Position numbers and translations under genes: made by a program
DNA from: Caulobacter sp. 602-2
GTDB lineage: Bacteria; Pseudomonadota; Alphaproteobacteria; Caulobacterales; Caulobacteraceae
Length of the DNA: 64,000 nucleotides
Assembly (NCBI RefSeq): GCF_011043625.1
Contig: NZ_JAAKGT010000001.1
Span: forward strand, 1-64,000
Reading direction: 5' to 3'
In this document: positions 1 to 8,663 of the stretch, one piece after another
Position numbering within the stretch: the stretch's first letter is position 1
Layout of the letters: each line of letters opens with the position of its first letter
Notes under the pieces: model-generated
What the model saw: the letters and a program-made list of their open reading frames with translations, nothing else
The model's database searches: none
Told to the model about the DNA's origin: nothing

Positions 1-91
1 CTTGGACAAGGAGCAGCTGGACGCCGCCCTGGCCGGCCGCGCCGCCCCGCTGGACGCCGAGCCGCTGCCGGCCCCGGCGCCGGCCGAATAG
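1..91 (+). CDS. C-terminal fragment of an unidentified protein
   Basis: An open frame enters from the left edge and stops at TAG 89-91. The last 29 residues begin LDKEQLDAAL and end in a Pro/Ala-rich tail (PAPAPAE). The piece is too short to name. A hairpin follows at 106-128, consistent with the end of a transcription unit. Confidence 0.6.
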   Translation, partial: LDKEQLDAALAGRAAPLDAEPLPAPAPAE

Positions 92-105
92 ACCCTCCCG
101 CAACG

Positions 106-130
106 GGGCCGCCCGCAGGCGGCGGCCCTT
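106..130 (+). terminator. Terminator-like hairpin
   Basis: Perfect 8-bp stem GGGCCGCC (106-113) and GGCGGCCC (121-128) with a 7-nt loop, followed by a short pyrimidine-rich stretch. It sits 14 nt after the stop of the preceding partial gene. There is no long T-tract, so the call is moderate. Confidence 0.45.
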
Positions 131-184
131 CCGTCCCTTCGTCTCCCTCCCGCGCCATGCGCGGGAGGCGGGGAGAACACGCCC

Positions 185-1636
185 ATGCGCATGCTTTTCG
201 CCACCACGGCCCTCGTGGCCGTCAGCGCCGTCGGCGCGGCCCACGCCGAGGACGCCGACCTGGCGCTCCTGAAAGCCCAGATCCAGGCCATGCAGGCGCG
301 GATCGACGTCTTGGAGCGCCAGGCCGCCGTTCCGACCGCGCCCCCCGCCGTCGTCCAGCCCACGGCCCGGCCCGCCGCCCAACCTGTCGCGCCCACGCCG
401 GCCGCGCCGCCCAAGCCCGAGCCGATGCGGTGGGAGAACGCGCCGCGCTTCACCGATCCATCGGGCGCGACCTTCAAGCTGCGCGGCCGGATCCTGCTGG
501 ACGCCGTCGACGCCACCGCCCGGCGCGACGGCCTGGCCGACTATCACGCCCGCCAGTTCAAGGCCCGGCAGCTGTTCCTCGGCGTCGAGGGGCAGAACGG
601 CCGCTGGGGCTATCGCCTGGAGGGCGGCGCGGTCAGCGGCGGCGCCTGGGGCTGGGACGACGCCATCATCGACTATCGCCTCGACAAGCAGACCAGTCTC
701 CTGATCGGCAACCAGAAGGCCGCCTCGCTGGAAGGGCTGACCTCGTTCAAGTCGATGACCTTCATGGAGCGCGGCGCCTTCGGCGACGTGATCGACGCCG
801 GCTACGCGCTGTCGCTGCAGGCGGTGCGGACCGGGACCAACTGGTCGCTGTGGGGGGCGCTGCAGGGCGACAACATCAACCGCACCGACGCCGTCGGCGG
901 TTATGATCCCAACCAGGCGGTCGAGCGCCTGGGGGCCACGGTGCGCGCCACCTGGTCGCCGCAGCTGTCGCCGGACGACCGCCTGCACCTGGGGGCCTGG
1001 GTGCGGCGGCGCGACCGGGGCGGGGAGACCGGGTTTACCTATTCGGCGGCGGCCAACACCGCCTTCCGTCCGCAGGCGTCGAGCGGCGCGACCCTGTTCT
1101 CGACCGGCGCGGTCGGCGACGGCGACACCACGGTGGGCCTCGAGGCGGCCTGGGTGCATCACGCCCTGTCGCTGCAGGGCGAGGCGGCCAGGATCCGGGT
1201 CGACCGTATCGGGACCGACGTCAGCCAGGCCCTGGGCGGACCCAACTTCGACATCGTCACGGCCTACGGCTCGGCCAGCTGGTTCGCGACGGGCGAGACC
1301 CGGCCCTACAACCCCAACGGCTCGTTCGGGCGCATCCGGGTGGCCCATCCGCTCGACCGCGGCGGCTTCGGCGCGCTGGAGTTCGCCGCGCGCTACGACT
1401 ACGCCGACTTCAGCGACATGGGCGCCAACGGCGTCGCCGCCCTGAGCGCGCAGACGGGCCTGGCCACCGCCGGGACCTATCGGGCGGTGACGCTGGGCGC
1501 CAACTGGTACCCCTACGCCTATGTCCGGCTGAGCGGGAACCTGACGCGCGCCAGGATCGACAACCGCCCGGTCGCCGGCGCGCAGCTCGACGCCGACGTC
1601 ACCGTCGCCCAGGCGCGGCTGCAGCTGGAGTTCTAG
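185..1636 (+). CDS. OprO/OprP-type porin
   Basis: This 483-aa protein is probably an outer-membrane anion- or phosphate-selective porin. A signal peptide (cleavage near AHA at 19-21) is followed by a short coiled coil (about 24-45, LLKAQIQAMQARIDVLERQ), a Pro/Ala linker, and a long region of alternating strands ending in Phe, as porin barrels do. Coiled coil, linker and barrel is the usual order in the phosphate-selective porin O/P family. The ATG at 185 begins a proper signal peptide. The 3' end overlaps the convergent hydrolase gene by 4 nt. Substrate is not deducible. Confidence 0.8.
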   Translation: MRMLFATTALVAVSAVGAAHAEDADLALLKAQIQAMQARIDVLERQAAVPTAPPAVVQPTARPAAQPVAPTPAAPPKPEPMRWENAPRFTDPSGATFKLRGRILLDAVDATARRDGLADYHARQFKARQLFLGVEGQNGRWGYRLEGGAVSGGAWGWDDAIIDYRLDKQTSLLIGNQKAASLEGLTSFKSMTFMERGAFGDVIDAGYALSLQAVRTGTNWSLWGALQGDNINRTDAVGGYDPNQAVERLGATVRATWSPQLSPDDRLHLGAWVRRRDRGGETGFTYSAAANTAFRPQASSGATLFSTGAVGDGDTTVGLEAAWVHHALSLQGEAARIRVDRIGTDVSQALGGPNFDIVTAYGSASWFATGETRPYNPNGSFGRIRVAHPLDRGGFGALEFAARYDYADFSDMGANGVAALSAQTGLATAGTYRAVTLGANWYPYAYVRLSGNLTRARIDNRPVAGAQLDADVTVAQARLQLEF

Positions 1637-2634
1637 CGGCGGGCGGCCAGCACCGTTCGCAGGAAGCCGATCGTCGCGCCCACCGCCGCCTTGGTGGGCG
1701 GGGCGTCGCGCAGGGCTTCCAGCACCATGAAGTCGTGGATGGCGCCGACCATCCGCAGCGCCGTGACCTCGACGCCGGCCCGCATCAGCTTGCGGGCGTA
1801 GGCTTCGGCGTCGTCGCGGGTGACGTCGGCCTCGGCGGTGATCACCAGGGTGGGCGGCAGGGCCGAAAGGCGGCGCAGCGGCGTGTCGAGCACGAAGGCC
1901 GGCGTCTCGTCGTCGGGGCTCGCCGCCAGACAGGCCTCGCAGTAGCGCAGGTCGTCGGCGGTGGGCCCGGGCCCTTCGGCGAAGGCCTGGCTGGAGGCGC
2001 TTTGGCCCACCGGCGCGGTGATCGGGCACAGCAGGGCCTGGCCCGCCAGCGCCGGGCCGCCCGCGATCCCCAGCCTCAGCGCCAGGACCGCGGCGATCGC
2101 GCCGCCCGCGCCGTCGCCGGCCAGGGCCAGGCGGCCGGTGTCGAGGCCCAGGCTCCCGGCGCGCTCAATGAGCGCCAGCAGCGCGGCGTGGGCCTGCTCG
2201 ACCTGGGCCGGATGCCTGGCCTCGGGCGCCAGGGCGTAGCCGACCTGCACGACGGCGGCCGCGGCGCCCAGCGCTAGGCGCCGCATCAGCCGCTCGTGCG
2301 TGCTTGCGCCGCCCATGATCCAGCCGCCGCCGTGCAGATAGAGCACGACCGGCAGGGCGCCGGCGTGGCCCGGCGGACGCAGGATGCGGACCGGCAGCCG
2401 CTGGCCGTCGGCAAGATGCAGCATCAGGTCGAGGACCTCCGCCTCGGGCAGGTCCGACTGCGGGGCCTGGGCCAGGGCGAAGGCTTCGCGCACGGTCGTC
2501 AGCGGCTGGTCGCGCAGGGGCGGCGCGCCGCGGTCCTGGCGCTCGTCGACGAACTGCTGGGTGACGGGATCCAGCACCGGATGGGCCGAGCCGGGGGTCA
2601 GCACCGGGCCGGCGGAGGGGGCGTTGCGGGACAA
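1633..2634 (-). CDS. HSL-family alpha/beta hydrolase lacking the nucleophilic Ser
   Basis: The 333-aa protein has the hormone-sensitive-lipase fold: oxyanion motif HGGGW at 101-105, acid Asp270 in AEADVTRDD, and base His300 in GAIHDF. At the nucleophile elbow, where the family has GDSAGG, it reads GDGAGG (173-178), so the serine is Gly175; the codon is GGC in the window. Everything else looks intact. It may be non-catalytic (a binding or sensor protein) or use another mechanism. It lies 10 nt downstream of an AraC-type regulator and is probably co-transcribed with it. There is no signal peptide, so it is cytoplasmic. Confidence 0.85.
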   Translation of the reverse strand: MSRNAPSAGPVLTPGSAHPVLDPVTQQFVDERQDRGAPPLRDQPLTTVREAFALAQAPQSDLPEAEVLDLMLHLADGQRLPVRILRPPGHAGALPVVLYLHGGGWIMGGASTHERLMRRLALGAAAAVVQVGYALAPEARHPAQVEQAHAALLALIERAGSLGLDTGRLALAGDGAGGAIAAVLALRLGIAGGPALAGQALLCPITAPVGQSASSQAFAEGPGPTADDLRYCEACLAASPDDETPAFVLDTPLRRLSALPPTLVITAEADVTRDDAEAYARKLMRAGVEVTALRMVGAIHDFMVLEALRDAPPTKAAVGATIGFLRTVLAARR

Positions 2635-2644
2635 GGCGGGGTCC

Positions 2645-3247
2645 TCAGGCCAGGGCCGCGTCGGCCAGGCCGATCGAGGTCGCCTGGTCGCGCTGGTGCA
2701 GGCGCCGCCAGACCAGCGGGCTGGTCTCGAAGGCCCGACGGAAGCGGTTGGAGAAGTGCGCCTGGTCGGCGAAGCCGCAGGCGGCGGCGATCTGGCCCAG
2801 CGGCTCGTCGGTCTCGACCATCATCTCGCGGGCGCGCTCCAGGCGGCGCTGGATGATGTGTTCGCGGGCCCCGCCGCCGTAGCTGACCGCGAACGCGCGC
2901 GAGAAGTGGCTGACGCTGAGGCGGACCAGGGCGGCCAGGTCCGACACCTTGACCGGCGCGTCCAGGTTGGCGGCGAGGTGGGCGTCAACGCGGCGGACCT
3001 GCCAGGGGGCGAGACCGCCGGTGACGGGCGCTGGGCGCGCGTCGTCCAGCAGGCGCTTGCCCTCGCGCTGCACCAGTTCGATCGCCTCGCGCACCCGGCG
3101 CTCGGCGGCCAGGCGGTCGTCGCGGGCGGCGGCGCGGGCGTCGGCCAGCAGGCCGGCGATCAGGTCGGGCAGGGCGCCGGCCTGCAGGTCGATGACGCGA
3201 TCGAAGCCGGACGCGGCGGCGACGGGGATCATGGGTTCGAAAGACAT
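2645..3247 (-). CDS. AraC-family transcriptional regulator
   Basis: A 200-aa DNA-binding regulator. The C-terminal half (about 103-200) is a complete AraC double helix-turn-helix, with VSDLAALVRLSVSHFSRAF as the first HTH and LGQIAAACGFADQAHFSNRF as the second. The N-terminal 100 residues are helical and charged, without a recognisable cupin sensor domain. It is the first gene of a two-gene unit with the serine-less hydrolase and may control it. Start ATG at 3247 is the only plausible one; the effector is unknown. Confidence 0.85.
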   Translation of the reverse strand: MSFEPMIPVAAASGFDRVIDLQAGALPDLIAGLLADARAAARDDRLAAERRVREAIELVQREGKRLLDDARPAPVTGGLAPWQVRRVDAHLAANLDAPVKVSDLAALVRLSVSHFSRAFAVSYGGGAREHIIQRRLERAREMMVETDEPLGQIAAACGFADQAHFSNRFRRAFETSPLVWRRLHQRDQATSIGLADAALA

Positions 3248-3397
3248 GGCGACGTTCCTTTCAGCGCCCGGCTCGCCGCCGGTGTGAAACTACGATGCCA
3301 AGGTCCTCCGCCGAGCGTGAGTTAAGCCTTGTGTAGAGTTGTTAAGTTGGAAAACGTCAGGAAAATCAGTTGCCTGGCGAAGTGTTGCGAGGTGCGT

Positions 3398-6118
3398 TCA
3401 GGTCGTGCCAAGCAGCGCCCGGGCGGCCTGGCGATCGGGGCAGCCGGGAACGTCGGGCAGGGCCTCCAGCGCCTCGCGCACCCGGCCGGGCTCGGCCAGG
3501 GAGATGGCGGTCCGCAGGGTCCAGGCGCCGGCGTTCTGGGCGCGGGCCAGGTCGAGGGCCGCGTGCAGGCGGTTTTCACGCTTGGCCGGATCGCCGGCCA
3601 GGGCCGCAAGGCGCATCAGCTCGGGCCTGACCCAGGTGGCGGGCTCGTCGTCCAGCCTGGCCAGCATGGCGGCGTCGACCAGCCCCGCGTCCGAGGCGGC
3701 GAAGCACTCGATCTGCATGGGGAAGGCTTCGGCGGGCGTGCGCGTCGAAGGATCGAGGGCGGCCAGATAGCCCTGGCCCCAAAGCTCCCAGAACCGCACG
3801 CCGCGGCCACGCGCCCGCTCCAGCAGGCGATCCGTCCAGTGACGGGCTAGGTCGGCCTGCCCGGTCCACAGGGCGACAGGCACGGCGCCCACGGCCAGGC
3901 CGTAGCAGATGGTCAGGTCGTGGTCGGTGGCCAGGGCGGCGTCGGCCGTCTCCTGGGCCAGGTGCAGGGCCTGAGCGGACTCGCCCTGCAGCCACAGGAT
4001 CCGCATCTTCAGGGCATGGGCCGCGACCGTGTCGTTGACCTGGGCGTGGTTGGCCTGGTTTGCCACCACCGGGCCGGTGTGGGTGGCGATCACCCGCTCG
4101 ACGAGCGCCAGAGCCGTGCTCTGGTCGCCCGAGAAGTGGTGGCGCAGGGCCTGCATGTGGTCGGCGGTCTGCAGGGCGGCCGGATCCCCGACGGCCCGGG
4201 CGATGTCCTGGAAGCTGTCGGCGAACACGGCGCAGTCGGCGTAGCGCCCGGCCAGGATGGCCTGGGCCCAGCGGCCCCAGCCGGCCCGCAGCCTGAGGCC
4301 CGGATCGTCCAGCGCCTCGGCGATCGCCAGGGCGCGGGCGAAGGCCGTCTCCATGGCCGTCGTCGGGCCATGGGTGTGCCACAGGGCGTGGCCTTGCGCG
4401 GTCAGCAACTCGACCTCGTCGGCCGAGCCGGCCATGCCGGTGTCGGCGATCCTCTTCAGCGCCGTCTCGACCAGGGTCAGGAACTCGCGCGGCAGGCTGA
4501 GATGGAACCAGAGCGCCGCCGAGACCACGGTCAGGCGGATGGCCAGCGGCAGGTCGCCGGCCGGCGAGAAGGCCCAGGCGAGCGCGGCGCGCACGTCGTC
4601 GACCAGGCGGCTCTTCTCGGCCAGCCATTCGCGGCGGGCCCGGCCCTCCCAGGCGCTGTCGGTGTCGGCCAGCTGCGCGCAGCAGTATTCGGCGTGGCGG
4701 CGGGCGGTCTCGCCGGCGTCCGGGCGCGCGGCCAGGGTCTCGCGGGCATAGGCGCGGGTGGTGTCGAGCAGGCGATAGAGGGTGGCTGGCCCCGAGGCGT
4801 CGACGGCCAGCAGCGACTTGCGCGCCAGGGCGGTGACGACGTCGAGCACGGCGTGACGGTCCAGGCCCTCGTCAGCGGCGACCGCGCGGGCGGCCTCCAT
4901 CGGGAAGCTGCCTGCGAACAGGCTCAGGCGGTCCAGCACCGCGCGGCCGTCGGCCGGCAACAGGCCGTAGCTCCAGTCCAGCGTGGCCCGCAGGGTCTGT
5001 TGGCGGGGCAGGGCGGTGCGCCGGCCCTTGGTCAAGAGGCCGAAGCGGTCGTCGAGATTGGCCGCCAGCTCGGCGGCGCTCATCATGTCGATGCGGGCGG
5101 CGGCCAGTTCCAGCGCCAGCGGCATGCCGTCCAGCCGGCGGCAGATCTCGGCCACGGCGCCGGCGTTGGCGTCGGTCAGGGCGAAGGCGTCGTCGCTGGC
5201 GCGGGCGCGCTCCACGAACAGCTGCACGGCCGCGAAGCCGGCGGCGGTCCGCGCGTCGACCGTTTCGTCCGTCGGCGCGGGCAGGGTCTGCAGGCGGTGC
5301 ACCCACTCGCCCTCGGCCCGCAGCGCCTCGCGGCTGGTGGCCAGCAGCAGGGTTTCGGGCGCGTCCTGGTGGATGGCCTGGGCCAGGTCGGCGGCGGCGT
5401 CGACCACGTGCTCGCAGTTGTCGAGCACCAGCACTGCAGGAGCCTGCGAAAGCCGCGCGACGACGGCGGCCAGGGCCTCGCGGCCCGAGCCGGGCAGGTC
5501 GAGGGCGGCCGCGCAGGTTCCGGCCACGAGCTCGGACTGGGCGACGGGGGCCAGGTCGACGAACACCCAGGGCAGGCCCTGGGCTTGGGCCACGCGCTCG
5601 GCGACGGCGGTCGCCACCGTCGTCTTGCCGATGCCGCCGGGCCCGATCACCGTCATGAAGCCGCGCTCGGGCAGCAGCTGGACCAGGCTATCGACGATGG
5701 CGTCTCGCCCGACGATGCGCCGTGCGCCGCTCCGGGGGCGGGCCGTGGCGGGCGGCGGGGGCGGCGGCGCGGCCGGTTCCGCGTCGGGACGGGTGACGGG
5801 GGCGACGAAGCGATAGCCGCGCCCTTGCTCGTTGAGCACGTAGCGGGCGCCGTCGCGGCCATCGCCCAGCGCCTTGCGCAGGCCCGCGATGTGGACGCGC
5901 AGGGTGCTCTCGTCGACCACGACGTCGGCCCAGACCCGCGCCAGCAACTGGTCCTTGCTCAGGAGGCCGCCGTCGGCGTCGATCAGGGCCAGCAGGATGT
6001 CCAGCGCCCGGCTGCCGATCGCCACCGGCTGGCCGCCCGCGCTCAGCAGGCGCCGTTCGCGATCGAGCGTGAACGGGCCGAAGGCGAGGGAGGAGGCGGC
6101 GGAGATCGTGGGCGGCAT
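3398..6118 (-). CDS. Winged-helix / NTPase transcriptional regulator
   Basis: A 906-aa regulator. Residues about 10-108 form an OmpR/CadC-type winged helix (RALDILLALI and the YVLNEQGRGYRFVAP hairpin). A Pro linker (115-125) leads to a STAND-type ATPase with P-loop GPGGIGKTT (159-167) and Walker B VLVLDNCEH (229-237). The C-terminal 400 residues are TPR-like helices. This architecture belongs to large one-component activators in which ATP-dependent assembly is gated by ligand or partner binding to the helical domain. It stands alone between the AraC and liv units, so targets are not evident. Confidence 0.85.
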   Translation of the reverse strand: MPPTISAASSLAFGPFTLDRERRLLSAGGQPVAIGSRALDILLALIDADGGLLSKDQLLARVWADVVVDESTLRVHIAGLRKALGDGRDGARYVLNEQGRGYRFVAPVTRPDAEPAAPPPPPPATARPRSGARRIVGRDAIVDSLVQLLPERGFMTVIGPGGIGKTTVATAVAERVAQAQGLPWVFVDLAPVAQSELVAGTCAAALDLPGSGREALAAVVARLSQAPAVLVLDNCEHVVDAAADLAQAIHQDAPETLLLATSREALRAEGEWVHRLQTLPAPTDETVDARTAAGFAAVQLFVERARASDDAFALTDANAGAVAEICRRLDGMPLALELAAARIDMMSAAELAANLDDRFGLLTKGRRTALPRQQTLRATLDWSYGLLPADGRAVLDRLSLFAGSFPMEAARAVAADEGLDRHAVLDVVTALARKSLLAVDASGPATLYRLLDTTRAYARETLAARPDAGETARRHAEYCCAQLADTDSAWEGRARREWLAEKSRLVDDVRAALAWAFSPAGDLPLAIRLTVVSAALWFHLSLPREFLTLVETALKRIADTGMAGSADEVELLTAQGHALWHTHGPTTAMETAFARALAIAEALDDPGLRLRAGWGRWAQAILAGRYADCAVFADSFQDIARAVGDPAALQTADHMQALRHHFSGDQSTALALVERVIATHTGPVVANQANHAQVNDTVAAHALKMRILWLQGESAQALHLAQETADAALATDHDLTICYGLAVGAVPVALWTGQADLARHWTDRLLERARGRGVRFWELWGQGYLAALDPSTRTPAEAFPMQIECFAASDAGLVDAAMLARLDDEPATWVRPELMRLAALAGDPAKRENRLHAALDLARAQNAGAWTLRTAISLAEPGRVREALEALPDVPGCPDRQAARALLGTT

Positions 6119-6191
6119 GCCGGCGGTTTCGCGCGGATTCGTTCGGCGTCGATAGAACTAATCTTGCGCGAAGGCATGATCGTGACTCCGT

Positions 6192-8663
6192 TCAGCCGCC
6201 GAGATAGGCCGTGTTCACCGCCGGATCGGCGGCGATCTGCGCGGCGGTCCCCTGGGCCACGATCCGGCCGCCGCTGAGCACATAGGCCCGGTCGGAGACC
6301 GACAGCGCCAGCCCGGCCATCTGGTCGACGATCAGCAGCGTCAGGTCCTGGTCGCGCAGGTCGCGGAAGGCGGCGAAGATTTCGTCGATCACGCGTGGGG
6401 CGAGGCCCAGCGACGGCTCGTCCAGCAGCAGCACCTTGGGCCGGCTCATCAGGGCGCGGGCCAGGGCCAGCATCTGCTGCTCGCCGCCGGAAAGCAGGCC
6501 GGCCCGCTGGTGCAGGCGTTCGGCGAGGCGCGGGAAGCGGGCCAGCATCTCCTGGGTGCGGGCCTCCAGGTCGCGGCGGTCGAGGAAGGCGCCCAGGCGG
6601 ATGTTGTCGCGCACCGTCAGCTCGGGGAACACCTGCCGACCCTCGGGCGACAGCACCACGCCGCGGCGCACGCGCTCGTTGGCGGAACGGCCGTTCAGCA
6701 GTCCGCCCTCGAAGGCGACCTGGCCCTCGGCGGCAGGGTGCAGGCCGGCGATCACCCGCATCAGGGTCGACTTGCCCGCGCCGTTGGCGCCCAGCAGGGC
6801 CACGGCCTCGCCCTGGCGGACCTCGATCTCGACGCCCGACAGCACGGGCGCGGCGCCATAGCCGGCGGTCAGGTTGACCACGCGCAGGGCGTCCAGGCGG
6901 CTGACGGGGCCGCGGTCGACGGGCGCCGAGGCCGGGGCCGCGCCGAGATAGGCCGCGCGCACCGCCGGATCGGCCTGGATGTCGCCCGGCGTTCCCTGCG
7001 CGATCTGCACGCCGGCGTTCAGCACCACGACGGCGTCGGACACGCCCATCACCAGGCCCATGTCATGCTCGATCAGACCGACGGCGACGCCGGCGCGCGC
7101 GATGTCCTTCAGCAGCACGGCCAGGAGGCGCTTGTCCTCCTGCGACAGGCCGGCGGCCGGTTCGTCCAGCAGCAGCACGTCGGGATCCAGCGCCAGGGCG
7201 CGGGCGATCTCGACGAGGCGGCGATCGACATGAGCCAGGTCTCCGGCGGGGAGCGTCGGGTCGCCGGCGTAGCCGCAGGCGGCCAGCAGGGCGCGGGCGC
7301 GTTCACGCTGGGCCTTCGCGGCGAAGCGAGCCAGCGGCGCGCCGAGGCGGCCCCGGCGGGCGGCCAGCAGCACGTTGTCCTCGACGCTGAGGCTCTGGAA
7401 CACCTGCGAGGTCTGGTAGGAGCGCGCCACCCCGGCGCGCGCGGCGGCGAAGGCCTGGCGGGGCAGGGGCGCCGCGCCCAGCAGGCAGCGGCCGTCGGTG
7501 GGGCGATAGAAGCCGCTGAGCAGGTTCATCACCGTCGACTTGCCCGCGCCGTTGGGACCGATCAGGGCCGTCACCCGGCCCGGCGGCAGCGAGAAGCGGG
7601 CGCCGTCCAGCGCGCGCAGGCCGCCGAAGCGCATGCCCAGGTCTTCGGCCTGCAGGGCGGCGCGGGGGCGATCGGCCAGCAGGTCGGCGAGCGTCGTCGT
7701 GCTTCCGGCGATCAGGGCGGCGGCGGGCCTTCGCTTGAAGGGCAGGGCCTCCCAGAGACCGGCCAGCCCTCGCGGCGCCAGCCACAGCACCACCATCAGC
7801 AGCGCCCCGAACACCAGGATGCGATAGGCCTCGAACCCCGACAGCAGCTCGGGCAGCAGCCCCACGACCAGCGCGCCCAGCAACGGCCCCAGCCGCCCTC
7901 CCGACCCGCCCAGCACCACCACCAGCACGAACAGGATCGACTGGGTCAGGTTGAAGGTCTGGGGTGTCACGAAGCCGGCCATCGGCGCGAAGAGGCCGCC
8001 GGCGGCGCCGGCGAACAGAGCCGACAAGGCGAAGGCCAGGGTGCGGATGACGGTGGGGTTCAGGCCCACCGAGGCGGCGGCGACGTCGGTGTCGCGCACG
8101 GCCCGCATGGCCGCGCCCCAGCCGCCGGCCGACAGGCGCGCGAAGATCGCAAGCGAGGCGGCCGCCACGGCCACCGCCAGCATGGCCATGCCGTTGGCGT
8201 CCAGAGCGGCGCCGAAAAGACTGGGCGGGGCGATGTCGAGAATGCCGTTCTGGCCGCCTGTGACCTCGCGCAGTTCCACCAGGCCATGCTCGACGATCAG
8301 GCCGAACGCGATGGTCACCATCGCCAGGTACGGCCCCTTCAGGCGCAGGGCGGGGATGGCCATCAGCGCGCCGACGCCGCCAGCCAGCAGCGCGCCCAGC
8401 GGCCAGGCGATCCAGAAGCTGACGCCGAGCCGCGTGGTCAGCACCGCCACCGCATAGGCGCCGATCGCGTAGACGCCGGCATGGCCGAACGACATCTGGC
8501 CGCTCAGGCCCACCAGGATGTTCAGGCCCACGCCGACGATGGTCAGCAGGGCGATCTGCCCCAGGACGAAGGCGTAGTAGCTGTCGAGCCCGCCGGCCAG
8601 CACGAGGGCGACGACGACCGCGCCCAGCGCGGCCAGGGTGGAGCCGAAGGAACGCATGCTCAT
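6192..8663 (-). CDS. LivM-LivG-LivF fusion: ABC permease plus two ATPases
   Basis: One 823-aa reading frame holds three normally separate subunits of a branched-chain-amino-acid-type ABC transporter. Residues 1-305 are the LivM permease (multiple TM segments, GLSGQMSFGHAGVYAIGAY). About 335-575 is the LivG ATPase: Walker A GPNGAGKS 369-376, Walker B VLLLDEP 496-502, H-loop EHD 532-534, but the usual LSGGQ signature is replaced by AGDLAHVD. About 590-823 is LivF: Walker A GANGAGKS 625-632, LSGGEQ 724-729, VLLLDEP 744-750. The start at 8663 overlaps the livH stop as ATGA. No internal stop or frameshift is seen. Substrate is unknown; the context suggests a nitrogen-containing small molecule. Confidence 0.9.
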   Translation of the reverse strand: MSMRSFGSTLAALGAVVVALVLAGGLDSYYAFVLGQIALLTIVGVGLNILVGLSGQMSFGHAGVYAIGAYAVAVLTTRLGVSFWIAWPLGALLAGGVGALMAIPALRLKGPYLAMVTIAFGLIVEHGLVELREVTGGQNGILDIAPPSLFGAALDANGMAMLAVAVAAASLAIFARLSAGGWGAAMRAVRDTDVAAASVGLNPTVIRTLAFALSALFAGAAGGLFAPMAGFVTPQTFNLTQSILFVLVVVLGGSGGRLGPLLGALVVGLLPELLSGFEAYRILVFGALLMVVLWLAPRGLAGLWEALPFKRRPAAALIAGSTTTLADLLADRPRAALQAEDLGMRFGGLRALDGARFSLPPGRVTALIGPNGAGKSTVMNLLSGFYRPTDGRCLLGAAPLPRQAFAAARAGVARSYQTSQVFQSLSVEDNVLLAARRGRLGAPLARFAAKAQRERARALLAACGYAGDPTLPAGDLAHVDRRLVEIARALALDPDVLLLDEPAAGLSQEDKRLLAVLLKDIARAGVAVGLIEHDMGLVMGVSDAVVVLNAGVQIAQGTPGDIQADPAVRAAYLGAAPASAPVDRGPVSRLDALRVVNLTAGYGAAPVLSGVEIEVRQGEAVALLGANGAGKSTLMRVIAGLHPAAEGQVAFEGGLLNGRSANERVRRGVVLSPEGRQVFPELTVRDNIRLGAFLDRRDLEARTQEMLARFPRLAERLHQRAGLLSGGEQQMLALARALMSRPKVLLLDEPSLGLAPRVIDEIFAAFRDLRDQDLTLLIVDQMAGLALSVSDRAYVLSGGRIVAQGTAAQIAADPAVNTAYLGG

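Noticed and set aside
3322..3345. Two TTAA tetramers before the AraC gene as a CtrA site
   Set aside because: They are 16 nt apart rather than 7, so they do not form a CtrA box.
3920..6277. Long open frame on the + strand across the ATPase regulator gene
   Set aside because: It is antisense to a clearly recognisable 906-aa regulator and its translation is Gly/Gln/Arg-rich without domains, a GC-rich codon shadow.
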